Assembly (NCBI RefSeq): GCF_014636315.1
Contig: NZ_BMED01000001.1
Coordinates: 935,941-999,940 of the forward strand
Reading direction: 5' to 3'
Length of the DNA: 64,000 nt
DNA from: Parundibacterium terreum
GTDB taxonomy: Bacteria; Pseudomonadota; Gammaproteobacteria; Burkholderiales; Burkholderiaceae_D
Each line of letters opens with the position of its first letter. Within the stretch, counting starts at the first letter, position 1. This document shows, piece after piece, positions 33,288-42,368 of the stretch. The position numbers and the translations under genes were made by a program. The notes under the pieces are model-generated. The model did not search any database. It saw only the letters and a list, made by a program, of their open reading frames with translations, and was not told where the DNA came from.

Positions 33288-33572
33288 TTAGAACTCATTT
33301 CATCAATAGGCGGGAGATGCGTTTGCCTTAAAAGAGGCGCTGGCAAGGCGTGCGAGGCGTCAATAGCGGGGCTATTGACAACGAGCGCAACGCAGCCAGC
33401 GCCTCTTTTAAGGCAAACCCTCCGGGAACGGCCCATTTGGGCGCATTGCAGCGTTGTGCGGGGACGCCGAGTCCGCTAGCAAAGACGGCCAGTCTTTGCG
33501 TCGCGACACGCCTCGCACTGCATCCCAAATGGACTCGTTCGCACTCCCGCCTATTGATGAAATGAGTTCTAA
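33288..33572. mobile_element. MITE-like palindromic element (285 bp)
   Basis: Perfect 29-bp terminal inverted repeats, TTAGAACTCATTTCATCAAT then AGGCGGGAG at 33288-33316 and the complement at 33544-33572. Inside the left part there is a second perfect 23-bp inverted repeat (GTTTGCCTTAAAAGAGGCGC... at 33321-33343 and 33396-33418) enclosing the hairpin CAATAGC-GGG-GCTATTG. The right part has an imperfect CCATTTGGG...CCCAAATGG pair. No transposase is encoded; a 71-codon frame inside has no protein character. It lies upstream of the TonB receptor gene. Confidence 0.8.
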
Positions 33573-33677
33573 ATACCACACTCGTTTTTGATAAGTGTTT
33601 TGTAGTCATTTTGTCGTCATAAACAATCAGTAACCTCCGCCCGTCGCAATTCATTCCAACTTACAACGGGTGTACTG

Positions 33678-36104
33678 ATGAAAAAGAAGAATTCAATCAA
33701 GCTGCGTGGCGTGTCGCCTGCCGAACTGCTGGCCGCCTCAGCCCTTTGCATGATCCTGTCGCAAGGAGCCTATGCACAAGTCAAATCAAATGTGGTTGAA
33801 GCCAATGCAGAAGCGGGCGCCTCTTCCGCCGCTAAGTCCGGTGCCGCCGATACAGCGGACGCTTCCGTCGCCACCGTGGAGATATCCACGCAAACCACGC
33901 GCTCCGCCGTTTCTTTGCGCGGCAACGAAATGCAAAAAATCCTGCCCGGTATCAATCCGGTTAAGGCATTGCAGACACTGCCTGGCGTCAGCTTCCAGAC
34001 GGCCGACCCATGGGGCAATAATGAACAAAACCTGTCGCTGTTCGTACACGGCTTCAGCGGCCAGCAGCTCGGCTATACCATGGACGGCGTACCGCTGGGC
34101 GACCAGCAATACGGAAACTACAACGGGCTGTCGCCTCAGCGTGCCGTCATCAGTGAGAATGTGCGCAATGTGATCCTGTCTTCCGGCGCCGGTGACCTGT
34201 CCACCGCATCGACCAGCAACCTGGGTGGTACGATAGAAACCTTTTCCAGCGATCCATTGGCCACTAGTGGCACCCATGTGGAACAAACGCTGGGCAGCTT
34301 CCGCGCTTCGCGCACCTTTGCCCGCTATGATACTGGCCTGTTCGGCGACGGTAACTCCATGTACATCTCGGCGATGCACCTGGAAGCGCGCGCCTGGGAT
34401 TTTGAAGGCCGCCAGGGCGGCAATCAGTTCAACACCAAGTTTGTCAACAGCAAGCCTTCCGGCAAGCTGACTTTGTACTTCAACTACAACGACAAGATAG
34501 AACCAAACGAAGACAGCACCGTGCATGTCGCTGGCGAAACCAGCGCTCCATACACACGCCCTTTCCTGTATCCTGATTTTGCGTCCGCCGTGAAATACCT
34601 GTCAGCTACCGGTGCAACCCCAGCAGCAGACGGCTCCAACTACCGCAACTACTACAGCGATGCGCAGCGCACGGATTACCTCGCTTATGCCAAATATGAA
34701 GCCAATATCGGCGAGAACAGCAAGTGGTCCAACCAGTTCTATTTCCACAATGACGATGGCGTCGGCGTGGTGGCCGGCCCTATCGGCGCAGCGGGCTTGC
34801 CTGCATTGTTCGGCATCTATTTCCCTAACCAGAATCTGAAGCAGATCTTCGGCAGCTCCGGCTATGCGACCCGTACCACTGAATATGCGATCAACCGCGG
34901 CGGCCTGATTTCCACTTTCAATACCGAAATCGGCAATCACCAGATCGAATTCGGCGGCTGGTGGGAACATAACAAATCCTCGGCCTTCCGCCGCTGGTAT
35001 GCGTTGGACGTGAACAACCCAAGCTCGCCTTACGACAGGCCTGTCAATCCGCTGATCACACAATACGGCAGCACGATAGAAAACAATGTCGTTCAGTTGC
35101 ATCTGCAGGATGAATGGAAGGTCCGTCCGGACATCTCGGTACAGGCCGGTTTCAAATCCAGCCTGCAGTTTGCCAATGGCGAGTTCCCTGTGCAGCCTGC
35201 GCTGGGCGCCATTGCCGGCGGCTCTAAGGCATTGCCGGTGGGCGAGATCATCACAAAGAAATGGTTCCTGCCACAACTGGGCTTGCTGTGGGACCTGTCG
35301 CCGCGTGACCAGTTGTTTGTGAACGTGCAAAAGAATATGCGCCAGTTTGTCACCTATGGCGGCGGCGGTGCTTCTCCGTGGAGCTTGGCAAGCCAGGCAG
35401 CGTTTGACCTGTTCAAGAACACGGCGCAGCCTGAAACAGCGGTTACCTATGAAATCGGTCTGCGCGGCAAGCGCAACCTGGATCTGGGTCCGCTGAACGC
35501 CATCGACGGCCAGGTCAACCTGTACCATGTGGATTTCAGCAACCGCCTGCTGCAGATCAGCCCTACCCCGGTGATCTCTTCCATCATCGGCGGCAATCCT
35601 ATCCTGGCCAACGTCGGCGATGTGCGTACCGATGGCGTGGATTTTGCGGCGACCCTGCATTTTGGCAAGAACTTCTCTTTCTACAACGCCATATCGTATA
35701 ACCGCTCGATTTACGGCGACAACTACAGCAATGGCGCGGCTACGGTACAAACCGCAGGCAAGAAAGTGCCTGGCAGCCCGGAATGGATGGACAAGTTCGT
35801 TGCCACGGCCACTTACGGCGATTACGAAGCCCAGTTGATTGGCGACTATGTCGGCAAGCGCTATGCGACCTACACCAACGACCTGTCCGTCAAGAGCTAC
35901 TTCATGATGAGCTTGGCGCTGAGCGCCAAAATCCCGACGCCATCCAATAGTTTCGTGAAGAACGCCCGCGTACGCCTGAACATCAGCAACCTGAACCAGG
36001 AAACAGGTGCCTCGGTCGTTGTTGTCGGCGCAGCATCCGGCACGTACAATACCTTTCCTATCGCACCGCGCCAGGCCTTCCTGACATTCGGCGCTGACTT
36101 CTAA
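33678..36104 (+). CDS. TonB-dependent outer-membrane receptor
   Basis: An 808-residue outer-membrane transporter driven by TonB-ExbBD. Signal peptide ends near QGAYA; the plug domain (about 75-190) has LPGINPVKALQTLPGVSFQT, FVHGFSGQQLGYTMDGVPLG and GGTIETFSSD; the 22-strand barrel ends with the aromatic terminal strand AFLTFGADF. The substrate cannot be read from sequence. The next gene encodes a glycerophosphodiester phosphodiesterase, which hints at uptake and use of a phosphodiester or phospholipid head group. Two MITE-like elements flank the gene. Confidence 0.94.
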   Translation: MKKKNSIKLRGVSPAELLAASALCMILSQGAYAQVKSNVVEANAEAGASSAAKSGAADTADASVATVEISTQTTRSAVSLRGNEMQKILPGINPVKALQTLPGVSFQTADPWGNNEQNLSLFVHGFSGQQLGYTMDGVPLGDQQYGNYNGLSPQRAVISENVRNVILSSGAGDLSTASTSNLGGTIETFSSDPLATSGTHVEQTLGSFRASRTFARYDTGLFGDGNSMYISAMHLEARAWDFEGRQGGNQFNTKFVNSKPSGKLTLYFNYNDKIEPNEDSTVHVAGETSAPYTRPFLYPDFASAVKYLSATGATPAADGSNYRNYYSDAQRTDYLAYAKYEANIGENSKWSNQFYFHNDDGVGVVAGPIGAAGLPALFGIYFPNQNLKQIFGSSGYATRTTEYAINRGGLISTFNTEIGNHQIEFGGWWEHNKSSAFRRWYALDVNNPSSPYDRPVNPLITQYGSTIENNVVQLHLQDEWKVRPDISVQAGFKSSLQFANGEFPVQPALGAIAGGSKALPVGEIITKKWFLPQLGLLWDLSPRDQLFVNVQKNMRQFVTYGGGGASPWSLASQAAFDLFKNTAQPETAVTYEIGLRGKRNLDLGPLNAIDGQVNLYHVDFSNRLLQISPTPVISSIIGGNPILANVGDVRTDGVDFAATLHFGKNFSFYNAISYNRSIYGDNYSNGAATVQTAGKKVPGSPEWMDKFVATATYGDYEAQLIGDYVGKRYATYTNDLSVKSYFMMSLALSAKIPTPSNSFVKNARVRLNISNLNQETGASVVVVGAASGTYNTFPIAPRQAFLTFGADF

Positions 36105-36116
36105 AAAGAGATGGGC

Positions 36117-36280
36117 GAGTGTCCTGCCCCATAATTTCGTCACAAATAAAAGTGACGAAATTGGGGCGAGACAAGGAAAAAAACGGAGCAAGGGGGTGTC
36201 CCCTTGCGAGTATTTTTGACGCAGTATTCGACACAATTCTCGTCATCTTTTGTGTGATTAAATTATGGGGCAGGACACTC
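36117..36280. mobile_element. MITE-like palindromic element (164 bp)
   Basis: Perfect 21-bp terminal inverted repeats (GAGTGTCCTGCCCCATAATT then T, 36117-36137, and its complement at 36260-36280). Inner hairpins are TTTCGTCAC-N7-GTGACGAAA and CAAGGGG-GTGT-CCCCTTG. No coding capacity. It separates the TonB receptor gene from the phosphodiesterase gene and its right end supplies the only ribosome-site-like sequence (CAGGA) in front of the latter. Confidence 0.8.
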
Positions 36281-36282
36281 AG

Positions 36283-37401
36283 ATGGACATCAAACGCAGA
36301 CGCGTATTAAAAACAGCGATGACCGGCAGTGTTGCCCTCTGCTTTGCGCAAACCCGGCTGATCTCGTCCGCCCACGCGGCGACGCCTCAGCTGGCGGGCA
36401 AGGTAGAAGTCTTCGGCCATCGCGGCGCCTGCGCCTTGCGTCCTGAGCATACACTGGCCTCTTACGCCAAAGCCATCGTTGACGGCGCCGACTATATCGA
36501 ACCCGATCTGGTCAGCACCAAAGACGGCATCCTCGTGGCAAGGCATGAAGCCAACCTGACGGAAACCACCGACGTCGCCAAGCGCAGCGAGTTTGCTTCC
36601 CGCCGCGTGACCAAGACCATCGACGGCCAGACGCACACCGGCTGGTTTGTCGATGACTTCACACTGGCAGAACTGAAAAGCCTGCGGGCAATAGAACGCC
36701 TGCCCAAGGTCAGGCCGGACAATACCCGTTACGACGGCATGTTCCAGATTCCTACCTGGGAAGAGATCATCGATTTTGTGGCTGCAGAATCGGCTACCAG
36801 CGGCCGCCTGATCGGCCTGGTGCCCGAACTGAAGCACTCCACCTATTTCAGTAGCGTGAAGCTGCCGCTGGAAGACCGCTTCCTGCAAACCATCGCAGAG
36901 CACGAATACACGCGCCGTGCGCCGCTGGAAATCCAGTCCTTTGAAACCGCCAACCTGAAATACCTGCGCAGCAAGCTGGGCAAGCGCGAGCATATCCGCC
37001 TGATGCAGCTCACTGCCGAAGGCCAATACCGTCCTGTTGACGTGGTCGCTGCTGGCGGCAAGCTAACGTTTGCAGAAATGACCAGCGCCCAGGGCCTGCG
37101 CGACATTGCGCAATATGCCGACGTGGTCGCCCCGCCGCTGCGCGCAGTGATACCGCTGAAAGCCGACGGCAAGCTGGATGCCCCCACAGCACTGGTGGCA
37201 GACGCCCACCGCGCCGGCCTGCTGGTGCACACCTGGACCTTCCGCCCGGAGAACCGTTTCATCGCGGGAGACTTCAAGGATGGTAAGGACGAGAATGCAC
37301 GCAATGTCGCCGGTTCCATTGCGGAGATACGCCGCTACGTGGAGGCAGGCGTAGATGGTTTCTTTACCGATGACCCGGCGGTGGGTAGAGCGGCGCTGTA
37401 A
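36283..37401 (+). CDS. Glycerophosphodiester phosphodiesterase (exported)
   Basis: A 372-residue periplasmic enzyme that hydrolyses glycerophosphodiesters to glycerol-3-phosphate and an alcohol. The N-terminus KRRRVLKTAMTGS resembles a Tat-type signal. The TIM-barrel GDPD motifs are HRGACALRPEHTLASYAKAI and DYIEPDLVSTKDGILVARHE (metal ligands E, D, H), later LVPELKHSTY and GVDGFFTDDP. ATG 36283 chosen; an ATG at 36265 lies within the MITE end. It is probably functionally linked to the TonB receptor upstream. Confidence 0.94.
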   Translation: MDIKRRRVLKTAMTGSVALCFAQTRLISSAHAATPQLAGKVEVFGHRGACALRPEHTLASYAKAIVDGADYIEPDLVSTKDGILVARHEANLTETTDVAKRSEFASRRVTKTIDGQTHTGWFVDDFTLAELKSLRAIERLPKVRPDNTRYDGMFQIPTWEEIIDFVAAESATSGRLIGLVPELKHSTYFSSVKLPLEDRFLQTIAEHEYTRRAPLEIQSFETANLKYLRSKLGKREHIRLMQLTAEGQYRPVDVVAAGGKLTFAEMTSAQGLRDIAQYADVVAPPLRAVIPLKADGKLDAPTALVADAHRAGLLVHTWTFRPENRFIAGDFKDGKDENARNVAGSIAEIRRYVEAGVDGFFTDDPAVGRAAL

Positions 37402-37449
37402 GAATCAGGCATGCGCCGGTGGATCACAGCACCATCACCCAATAGGTAG

Positions 37450-37475
37450 GGTGCGTTAGCAACGCGTAATGCACC
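37450..37475. repeat. REP-like hairpin
   Basis: GGTGCGTTA and TAATGCACC flank GCAACGCG and form a hairpin with one mismatch. Short palindromes of the type GGTGCGTTAGC...CGCACC are scattered as REP sequences in many genomes. It lies in the convergent gap between the phosphodiesterase gene and the gene at 37610 and could also slow transcription. Confidence 0.55.
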
Positions 37476-37609
37476 GAATTCGTGGCAATCCCTCACCAGC
37501 TTTCGCCCATGAGATCGTTGTCAAAGATAGGGATTGATTCAATAGCCGTTGAATCATCTGCTATCAGCATTACTGATACACCGCTGCACATCACACTCGC
37601 CAAAGCAAA

Positions 37610-38272
37610 TCACAGCACGACTATCTCCACCCAATACTGCACAGCAAATTCCCTGTCTATGCCCTTCGGCTGCCCGAGAAAACGAATCTTGGAGCCGACT
37701 GGAACAATCCCCAGGCTTTTCTTTGCCGTATAGTAGTCTGCATCATTGGATGGCAAGCCATCCCGCACGACCATATTGCCCAGCACCTTGAATTCATTTC
37801 CGGCGGAAAGCTTGTCCGGCGAGACGCTGACCGGTTCATTGCTGTCGACTGCGGAGAGTTTTATCCTGCTCCATCCATTTTTATAGTCCCCTATCCACAT
37901 GTAGCCATGCGTCTTTTGCGTATCTCCCGGTGCGTCGTTGGTCAGCTTGGCAATTTGGGCGGTCTGGTTGGAAACGGTCTGGCTCGCTTCAAAGATTTGC
38001 GCTTTCGCCTGCGGGGTGGGTGCGTCGCCGGCAGGCAGGCGTTTTTGCAGATCCTGTATGGCGGCTGTCGCACTATTCAGTTGCGAAGCAAGCGAGGTGA
38101 TTTCCCCTTTTGCATCCTGCGTAAATTTGATGCCAGATGCAGAAAGCTCGGTCACATTGCCAAAGTTGAGTCCCAAAAACTGGTGAGCAATCAGCAGTGC
38201 AATCAATATCGAAAACACCGTCACCGGATACTTGAGCAGCTCTATCAGCGCCGTTTTATTGTCGTCAGCCAT
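37610..38272 (-). CDS. Membrane-anchored coiled-coil protein, hypothetical
   Basis: A 220-residue protein. A single N-terminal membrane helix (YPVTVFSILIALLIAHQFLG) is followed by a coiled coil (residues about 60-115, ITSLASQLNSATAAIQDLQK) and a small beta-rich C-terminal domain (MWIGDYKNGWSRIKLSAVD ... GSKIRFLGQPKGIDREFAVQ) that may resemble an SH3-like fold. The family is not recognised. AAGGAG lies just before the start. Confidence 0.7.
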   Translation of the reverse strand: MADDNKTALIELLKYPVTVFSILIALLIAHQFLGLNFGNVTELSASGIKFTQDAKGEITSLASQLNSATAAIQDLQKRLPAGDAPTPQAKAQIFEASQTVSNQTAQIAKLTNDAPGDTQKTHGYMWIGDYKNGWSRIKLSAVDSNEPVSVSPDKLSAGNEFKVLGNMVVRDGLPSNDADYYTAKKSLGIVPVGSKIRFLGQPKGIDREFAVQYWVEIVVL

Positions 38273-38599
38273 GGCTCACTCCTTCTAGATGGATCAGCTT
38301 CTGAGCGAGCAAATGGCATACATGTGGCAAACCGGGAGATGAACAGACATCGGTCTGCCAGCGTTGGATAGTCATAATGAAAATTCTCTGAGAGGTCAAT
38401 TAAACGAGCTTGTTGCCATTGTGATCACGGCATCGCCAATCAGATTAGATGCAAAAAGATAAATATCAAGATTTATTTTTTGGCATATTTCTGAGCAGCA
38501 TTGGTGGGGCACATTGAGGCGAAGCCCGCGCCAATATCCGCATCCAGTGATCACACCCATCGGCAAAGAGCTCAGGAAACTCAGGGCGACTCTATCTCT
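38273..38599. other. Intergenic stretch, nothing recognised
   Basis: About 325 bases between the coiled-coil gene and the next minus-strand gene. AT-rich near 38440-38490. No gene or clear terminator seen. Confidence 0.35.
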
Positions 38600-39469
38600 T
38601 TACTGGCGCATAGGCGCAGAGGCGGTAATTCCCGGTAATGCTACCCAGGCAGTTTGATCTCCATTATTCTCCTTGGCTTGCCCCTGAGATTCATGTCTGC
38701 CGCACACCATCTCAAGCTTGGCATTCACCTTGTTGCCACGGCATGACCATTCGAATCCTCCTGCAGGATAAGTGAATGTGATGTAATAGTAAGGCAGACG
38801 CTGCTCCAGAAAACATCCCATGGGTTCATAGTTGGGATTCCAGGATGTACCTTTTAGCCTGCCGGTATGCACTTTCCCAATCAAAGCGAGGACTGTATAG
38901 TCCTTGTACACGCGGGCACGGCTTTCTATATTGTGTGCCATCACCGTGTTCCGCTCCCCTATCCAGATAGGCTCATCTTTAAACAGAGCATCTGGAATCG
39001 CAGTTTCGCTCAGATCTATTCCTGCCACCGCCACGGTTGCACCTGCCCGGCGTAGCAGGCGCATGGATTCAACCAGGCCCAGCATTGCATGGCTGCTCCT
39101 GCCGTCCTCTTTTTCGCCAAACTTGCTCGCTTTCAGTTTTTCGCTAGCAGCCTCGCCACCGTCGGAATCCATATATTCGTTCAACGCCAGTTGATTGCTG
39201 GCTGGCGTTTCCAGAGCCAGTATCAGAGACTTACCCTCGCGCAGGATGCTACATGCGAGGCCGGCGACATAGGCCGGTATTTCATTGGTTCCATGGAGCT
39301 CGCCCACAACAATGATGCGCGAGGTAATGTCGGACAAGGCAATCTGGTTCTGCGGCGTGCAGGGTAAGTTTTTCGCACTGGCAGCCTGCATTCCCAGCGC
39401 CAGCATTGCCGTCAGCAGAGGCTGGCTTAGCCAGAAAGAGACACTGCTTGGCTTGTTTTTTATCGGCAT
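38600..39469 (-). CDS. Exported ChaN/EreA-like protein, copy 2 of a tandem pair
   Basis: A 289-residue secreted protein with signal core LSQPLLTAMLALGMQAASA. The domain carries RIIVVGELHGTNEIPAYVAG, ILALETP, AVAGIDLSE and VLALIGKVHTGRLKG, the pattern of the ChaN/EreA/TIKI-like superfamily with a conserved GE(L/V)HG motif and late histidine. Members bind haem or hydrolyse esters or peptides; which holds here is open. It is 80 bases downstream of a paralogue with about half its residues identical, and they share the strict pattern KxLPCTPQNQIALxDITSR. Confidence 0.75.
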   Translation of the reverse strand: MPIKNKPSSVSFWLSQPLLTAMLALGMQAASAKNLPCTPQNQIALSDITSRIIVVGELHGTNEIPAYVAGLACSILREGKSLILALETPASNQLALNEYMDSDGGEAASEKLKASKFGEKEDGRSSHAMLGLVESMRLLRRAGATVAVAGIDLSETAIPDALFKDEPIWIGERNTVMAHNIESRARVYKDYTVLALIGKVHTGRLKGTSWNPNYEPMGCFLEQRLPYYYITFTYPAGGFEWSCRGNKVNAKLEMVCGRHESQGQAKENNGDQTAWVALPGITASAPMRQ

Positions 39470-39549
39470 GCATTCTCCGTTGATTTTTTTGATGATCTTA
39501 TTTCTGATCTATGAGCACAGGGAAACGTCGTTTCATGCCAACCCGCCGA

Positions 39550-40428
39550 CTAGAGCCCCATCGGTGGAGAGGCAGTTATCCTGTCAAGCATTATCCATTT
39601 ATTGGTGTCTCCGTCATCTATTTTTCCCTGGCCTAAAGTTTCGTAAGCGCCACAGACCAGCTTATCCGTCAATTGAGGAACATCACCACTTCCGGGTGCT
39701 CGCTTGCATCCCCAAAAACTGCCTCCAGGCGGAAAAGCAAATGCAATGGAATAAAACGGCAACCGCTGCTGCAGTATGTATCCCATAGGCTCATGCTCCG
39801 GGTCCCACGGCAAACCTTTTATACGGCCCGCATGCAATAGACCTGTCAATATCAGTAGCGTATGTTTTTTGTAGACGCGTGCGCGGGTCTCGATATTACG
39901 CGCAGATCCCAGTTCGAACTCCCCGGGCCACATGCGTTCCTCTTTGGACAGCGGCGCCAACATCGCCTCATAACTCAAGCCAAACCCAGTTACCGCAACA
40001 GTCGCACCGGCCTGACGCAGATTGCGCAGAGATTCCAGCACCTTCAGCATCGCCAGACTGCCTTTGCTATCCTCCAGTTTTCCAAATCTGCTTTCTGCCA
40101 AACGCTTGCGCGCGGCCTCGCCACCATCCGAATCCATGTATGCATTAAGATTTTCCTGAAGGCTTGTAGACACCTCCAATCCCACAATCAAGGGCTTACC
40201 TTCCCGTAGAAGGCTACATGCCAAGCCACTAAAGAACGCCGGTATCTCATTGGTTCCATGCAGCTCACCAACGACAATAATGCGCGATGTGATGTCAGCC
40301 AACGCGATCTGGTTCTGCGGCGTGCAAGGCAGGTCTTTTGCACTCGCAACCTGCGCTCCCAGCACCAGCGTTGCGGCCAGCAAAGGCAGCTTTACCCAAG
40401 AGAAGATACTGCGCTGATTATTTTTCAT
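39550..40428 (-). CDS. Exported ChaN/EreA-like protein, copy 1 of a tandem pair
   Basis: A 292-residue paralogue of the next gene. Signal MKNNQRSIFSWVKLPLLAAT...ASA; then KDLPCTPQNQIALADITSRI, VVGELHGTNEIPAFFSGLAC, LIVGLEVS, TVAVTGFGLS and LLILTGLLHAGRIKG. Note LLHAG here against KVHTG in the other copy, so the late histidine is kept. ATG 40428 with GGAG upstream; a longer frame to 40503 is unlikely. It lies 85 bases after the M50-like gene and may be part of one transcript with it and the beta-lactamase gene. Confidence 0.75.
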   Translation of the reverse strand: MKNNQRSIFSWVKLPLLAATLVLGAQVASAKDLPCTPQNQIALADITSRIIVVGELHGTNEIPAFFSGLACSLLREGKPLIVGLEVSTSLQENLNAYMDSDGGEAARKRLAESRFGKLEDSKGSLAMLKVLESLRNLRQAGATVAVTGFGLSYEAMLAPLSKEERMWPGEFELGSARNIETRARVYKKHTLLILTGLLHAGRIKGLPWDPEHEPMGYILQQRLPFYSIAFAFPPGGSFWGCKRAPGSGDVPQLTDKLVCGAYETLGQGKIDDGDTNKWIMLDRITASPPMGL

Positions 40429-40513
40429 TGATATTTTTCTCCGTTGATTTTGCAATTCATGGGCAGACTTCTGGGCAAGCAGCCGTTCCGACGAGCACTG
40501 CATTAAGTCGAAA

Positions 40514-41173
40514 TTAACTGATGCTAAATGTGATTAGCGCAGCAAGCCAGGACAAGCCTACACACAGGCTCAGGCCGCCCCAGATTTTCAGCACATCCTG
40601 CGAAGGCTCTTTGTTGATTCCCAAACCACGCAATAACAGCAGGATAGCGGCGGACCCGTTTGTACCCAGCAAGGGCAGCAGGTTGATGGCAGCGAGGATC
40701 GCCGCACCGATGCTCAACATGTTAAAAAACGGCGCATGTAAAATAAAATCGGCGGCACTATGCAGTAATGTCTGTGCGGTAGAAAAAGGAGATAGCGTCG
40801 CCATTGCCAGGACGCTGAATGCGTGGATAAAAACATCCGCGGCATCAGGGCCAAGCATTGCAAAAGCAAGAATCAGCAATGCTAGGCAACCGGATAAGGT
40901 GATCAGCCACTGAACGCTTAGTTTCTGCCGGTCCAGAGCACCTTCAGTTTCGCCCTCTTCCAGCAATTCAGTTCGCGTATCCTTGAATCTGACAGAGGAT
41001 GCGATGGGCAGTATTTTTATCTGCAGCCTGGACCGTCGAAACAAGCTGGGCCCCGCACCGAAGGAGACTTCGCGTATCACCACTTTGTTTAAGCGAGCAG
41101 TAATGACGATTGCCGCCGTGTGAATGAGGATGCATAAAACCACTGCACAGGCGAACGCGATATAAGGATGCAT
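40514..41173 (-). CDS. M50/RseP-like membrane protein lacking the zinc-protease motif
   Basis: A 219-residue multi-pass membrane protein. The N-terminus (VVLCILIHTAAIVITARLNK then VVIREVSFGAGPSLF) follows the site-2 protease layout, where HExxH is normally followed by an amphipathic step and FSIGFGP; here HTAA stands in place of HExxH (H18). Near residue 165 NLLPLLGTNGSAAIL replaces NLLPIP.LDGG. Both zinc-binding sites appear lost, so it would be an inactive homologue. That assignment is from pattern and needs a profile check. It starts 3 bases after the beta-lactamase stop, so the two are coupled. Confidence 0.6.
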   Translation of the reverse strand: MHPYIAFACAVVLCILIHTAAIVITARLNKVVIREVSFGAGPSLFRRSRLQIKILPIASSVRFKDTRTELLEEGETEGALDRQKLSVQWLITLSGCLALLILAFAMLGPDAADVFIHAFSVLAMATLSPFSTAQTLLHSAADFILHAPFFNMLSIGAAILAAINLLPLLGTNGSAAILLLLRGLGINKEPSQDVLKIWGGLSLCVGLSWLAALITFSIS

Positions 41174-41175
41174 CG

Positions 41176-42135
41176 TCAGGCAAAGGCTTCGACAACGATC
41201 CTGGTTGCCGCCGCCAGCACTTCGCTGCGGTTTTCGGCGTCTTGCTGGTCCTGCACATAGTAGATGGTGAGCAGGATTGGCGGCCTAGTGGGTGGCCATA
41301 GCACGGCAATGTCATTGGTAGCGCCATAGGCGCCTGAGCCGGTCTTGTCGCCGACCTGCCAGTTGGCGGGCACGCCGGCGCGTATCCTGGTGCCGCCCGT
41401 GGTATTCCCCTTGAGCCAGACTTGCAATTGCTCGCGCTGCGACGGGCTCAGCGCTTCGCCCAGTATCAGTTTCTGCATATTGAACATCATCGCTACTGGC
41501 GTGGTGGTATCGCGCGGATCACCGGGGATGGCGGTATTGAGCTCGGTCTCCCAGCGGTCCAGCCTGGTTTCCCTGTCGCCCAGGCTGCGAGAAAATTCGG
41601 TGATGGCCGCCGGACCGCCCAGGGTTTTCAGCAAGAGATTGGCCGCGGTATTGTCGCTGTATTGCAGGGTGGCTGCACACAGCTCGGCGATAGTCATGCC
41701 GCCGGCAATATGCTTTTCAGTAATGGGCGAATACGCCACCAGATCGGCCTGCACATATGCAATGCGTTGCTGCAGCAGGCGGACATCCTGTTCGCTACGC
41801 CGCAAGATCGCAGCAGCGGCCAGCAGCTTGAAGGTGCTGCACATCGGAAAACGCTCGTCATAGCGGTAGCCCAGCAGCATATCCAGCGGGAAGCCATTCT
41901 GGCCTGCATCCATCGCCGCCACGCCAAGACGGCCGCCGGAGGCTTTTTCCAGTGCGGCCAGTTTATTGAATGCGGCGTCTAGCGCCTTGTTCGCCTTCTT
42001 GTTGCCGGCGGCGACTGGAGGAGTTGCGGGGCGCACGCCCACGCAGCCGCTGATCAGGAAAAGTGCCGGCGCCGCGGCGGCAGCCAGCAGCAATTTGCGT
42101 CGCTTGGAAGTCAGGTTCAGGTTTCGTGCTTGCAT
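41176..42135 (-). CDS. Class A beta-lactamase (lipoprotein)
   Basis: A 319-residue serine beta-lactamase that hydrolyses beta-lactams in the periplasm. Motifs: S100-T-F-K103, S160-D-N162, E196-T-E-L-N200 (the general-base glutamate) and K264-T-G, matching Ambler S70, S130, E166 and K234. Cys99 precedes the nucleophile as in several carbapenemases, but the partner Cys (Ambler 238) is Gly, so no disulfide is expected. A lipobox LISGC at residues 28-31 follows an RRK-type start, so it may be anchored to the membrane. ATG 42135 is preferred to 42174. No ampR-type regulator is adjacent; the divergent neighbour is a GGDEF gene. Confidence 0.96.
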   Translation of the reverse strand: MQARNLNLTSKRRKLLLAAAAAPALFLISGCVGVRPATPPVAAGNKKANKALDAAFNKLAALEKASGGRLGVAAMDAGQNGFPLDMLLGYRYDERFPMCSTFKLLAAAAILRRSEQDVRLLQQRIAYVQADLVAYSPITEKHIAGGMTIAELCAATLQYSDNTAANLLLKTLGGPAAITEFSRSLGDRETRLDRWETELNTAIPGDPRDTTTPVAMMFNMQKLILGEALSPSQREQLQVWLKGNTTGGTRIRAGVPANWQVGDKTGSGAYGATNDIAVLWPPTRPPILLTIYYVQDQQDAENRSEVLAAATRIVVEAFA

Positions 42136-42368
42136 GGGATAAGAATTCGGTTGAACAATCAGGGGTATCGCCATTCATCATAGCGTTGATCATAACAATG
42201 TAGCATATCTATTTAGCAATGGCATGACGAACTTTGATCATGATCGGATGAAACAAATCGCGCAGAAAAATTCGCCATCATTCCTGCCCCTGTGTATGAT
42301 TAGGATATATTTAATACGCGAATGGCACCGCTTTACTCCGTTCGCGGCATGACAGAACAAGAAAAAGC

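Noticed and set aside
33350-33565. A 71-codon frame inside the palindromic element at 33288-33572
   Set aside because: It is built from the arms of the inverted repeats and has no protein character.
34602-36236. Long open frame antisense to the TonB receptor gene
   Set aside because: It has no recognisable motif, while the plus strand encodes a complete TonB receptor with signal and terminal aromatic strand.
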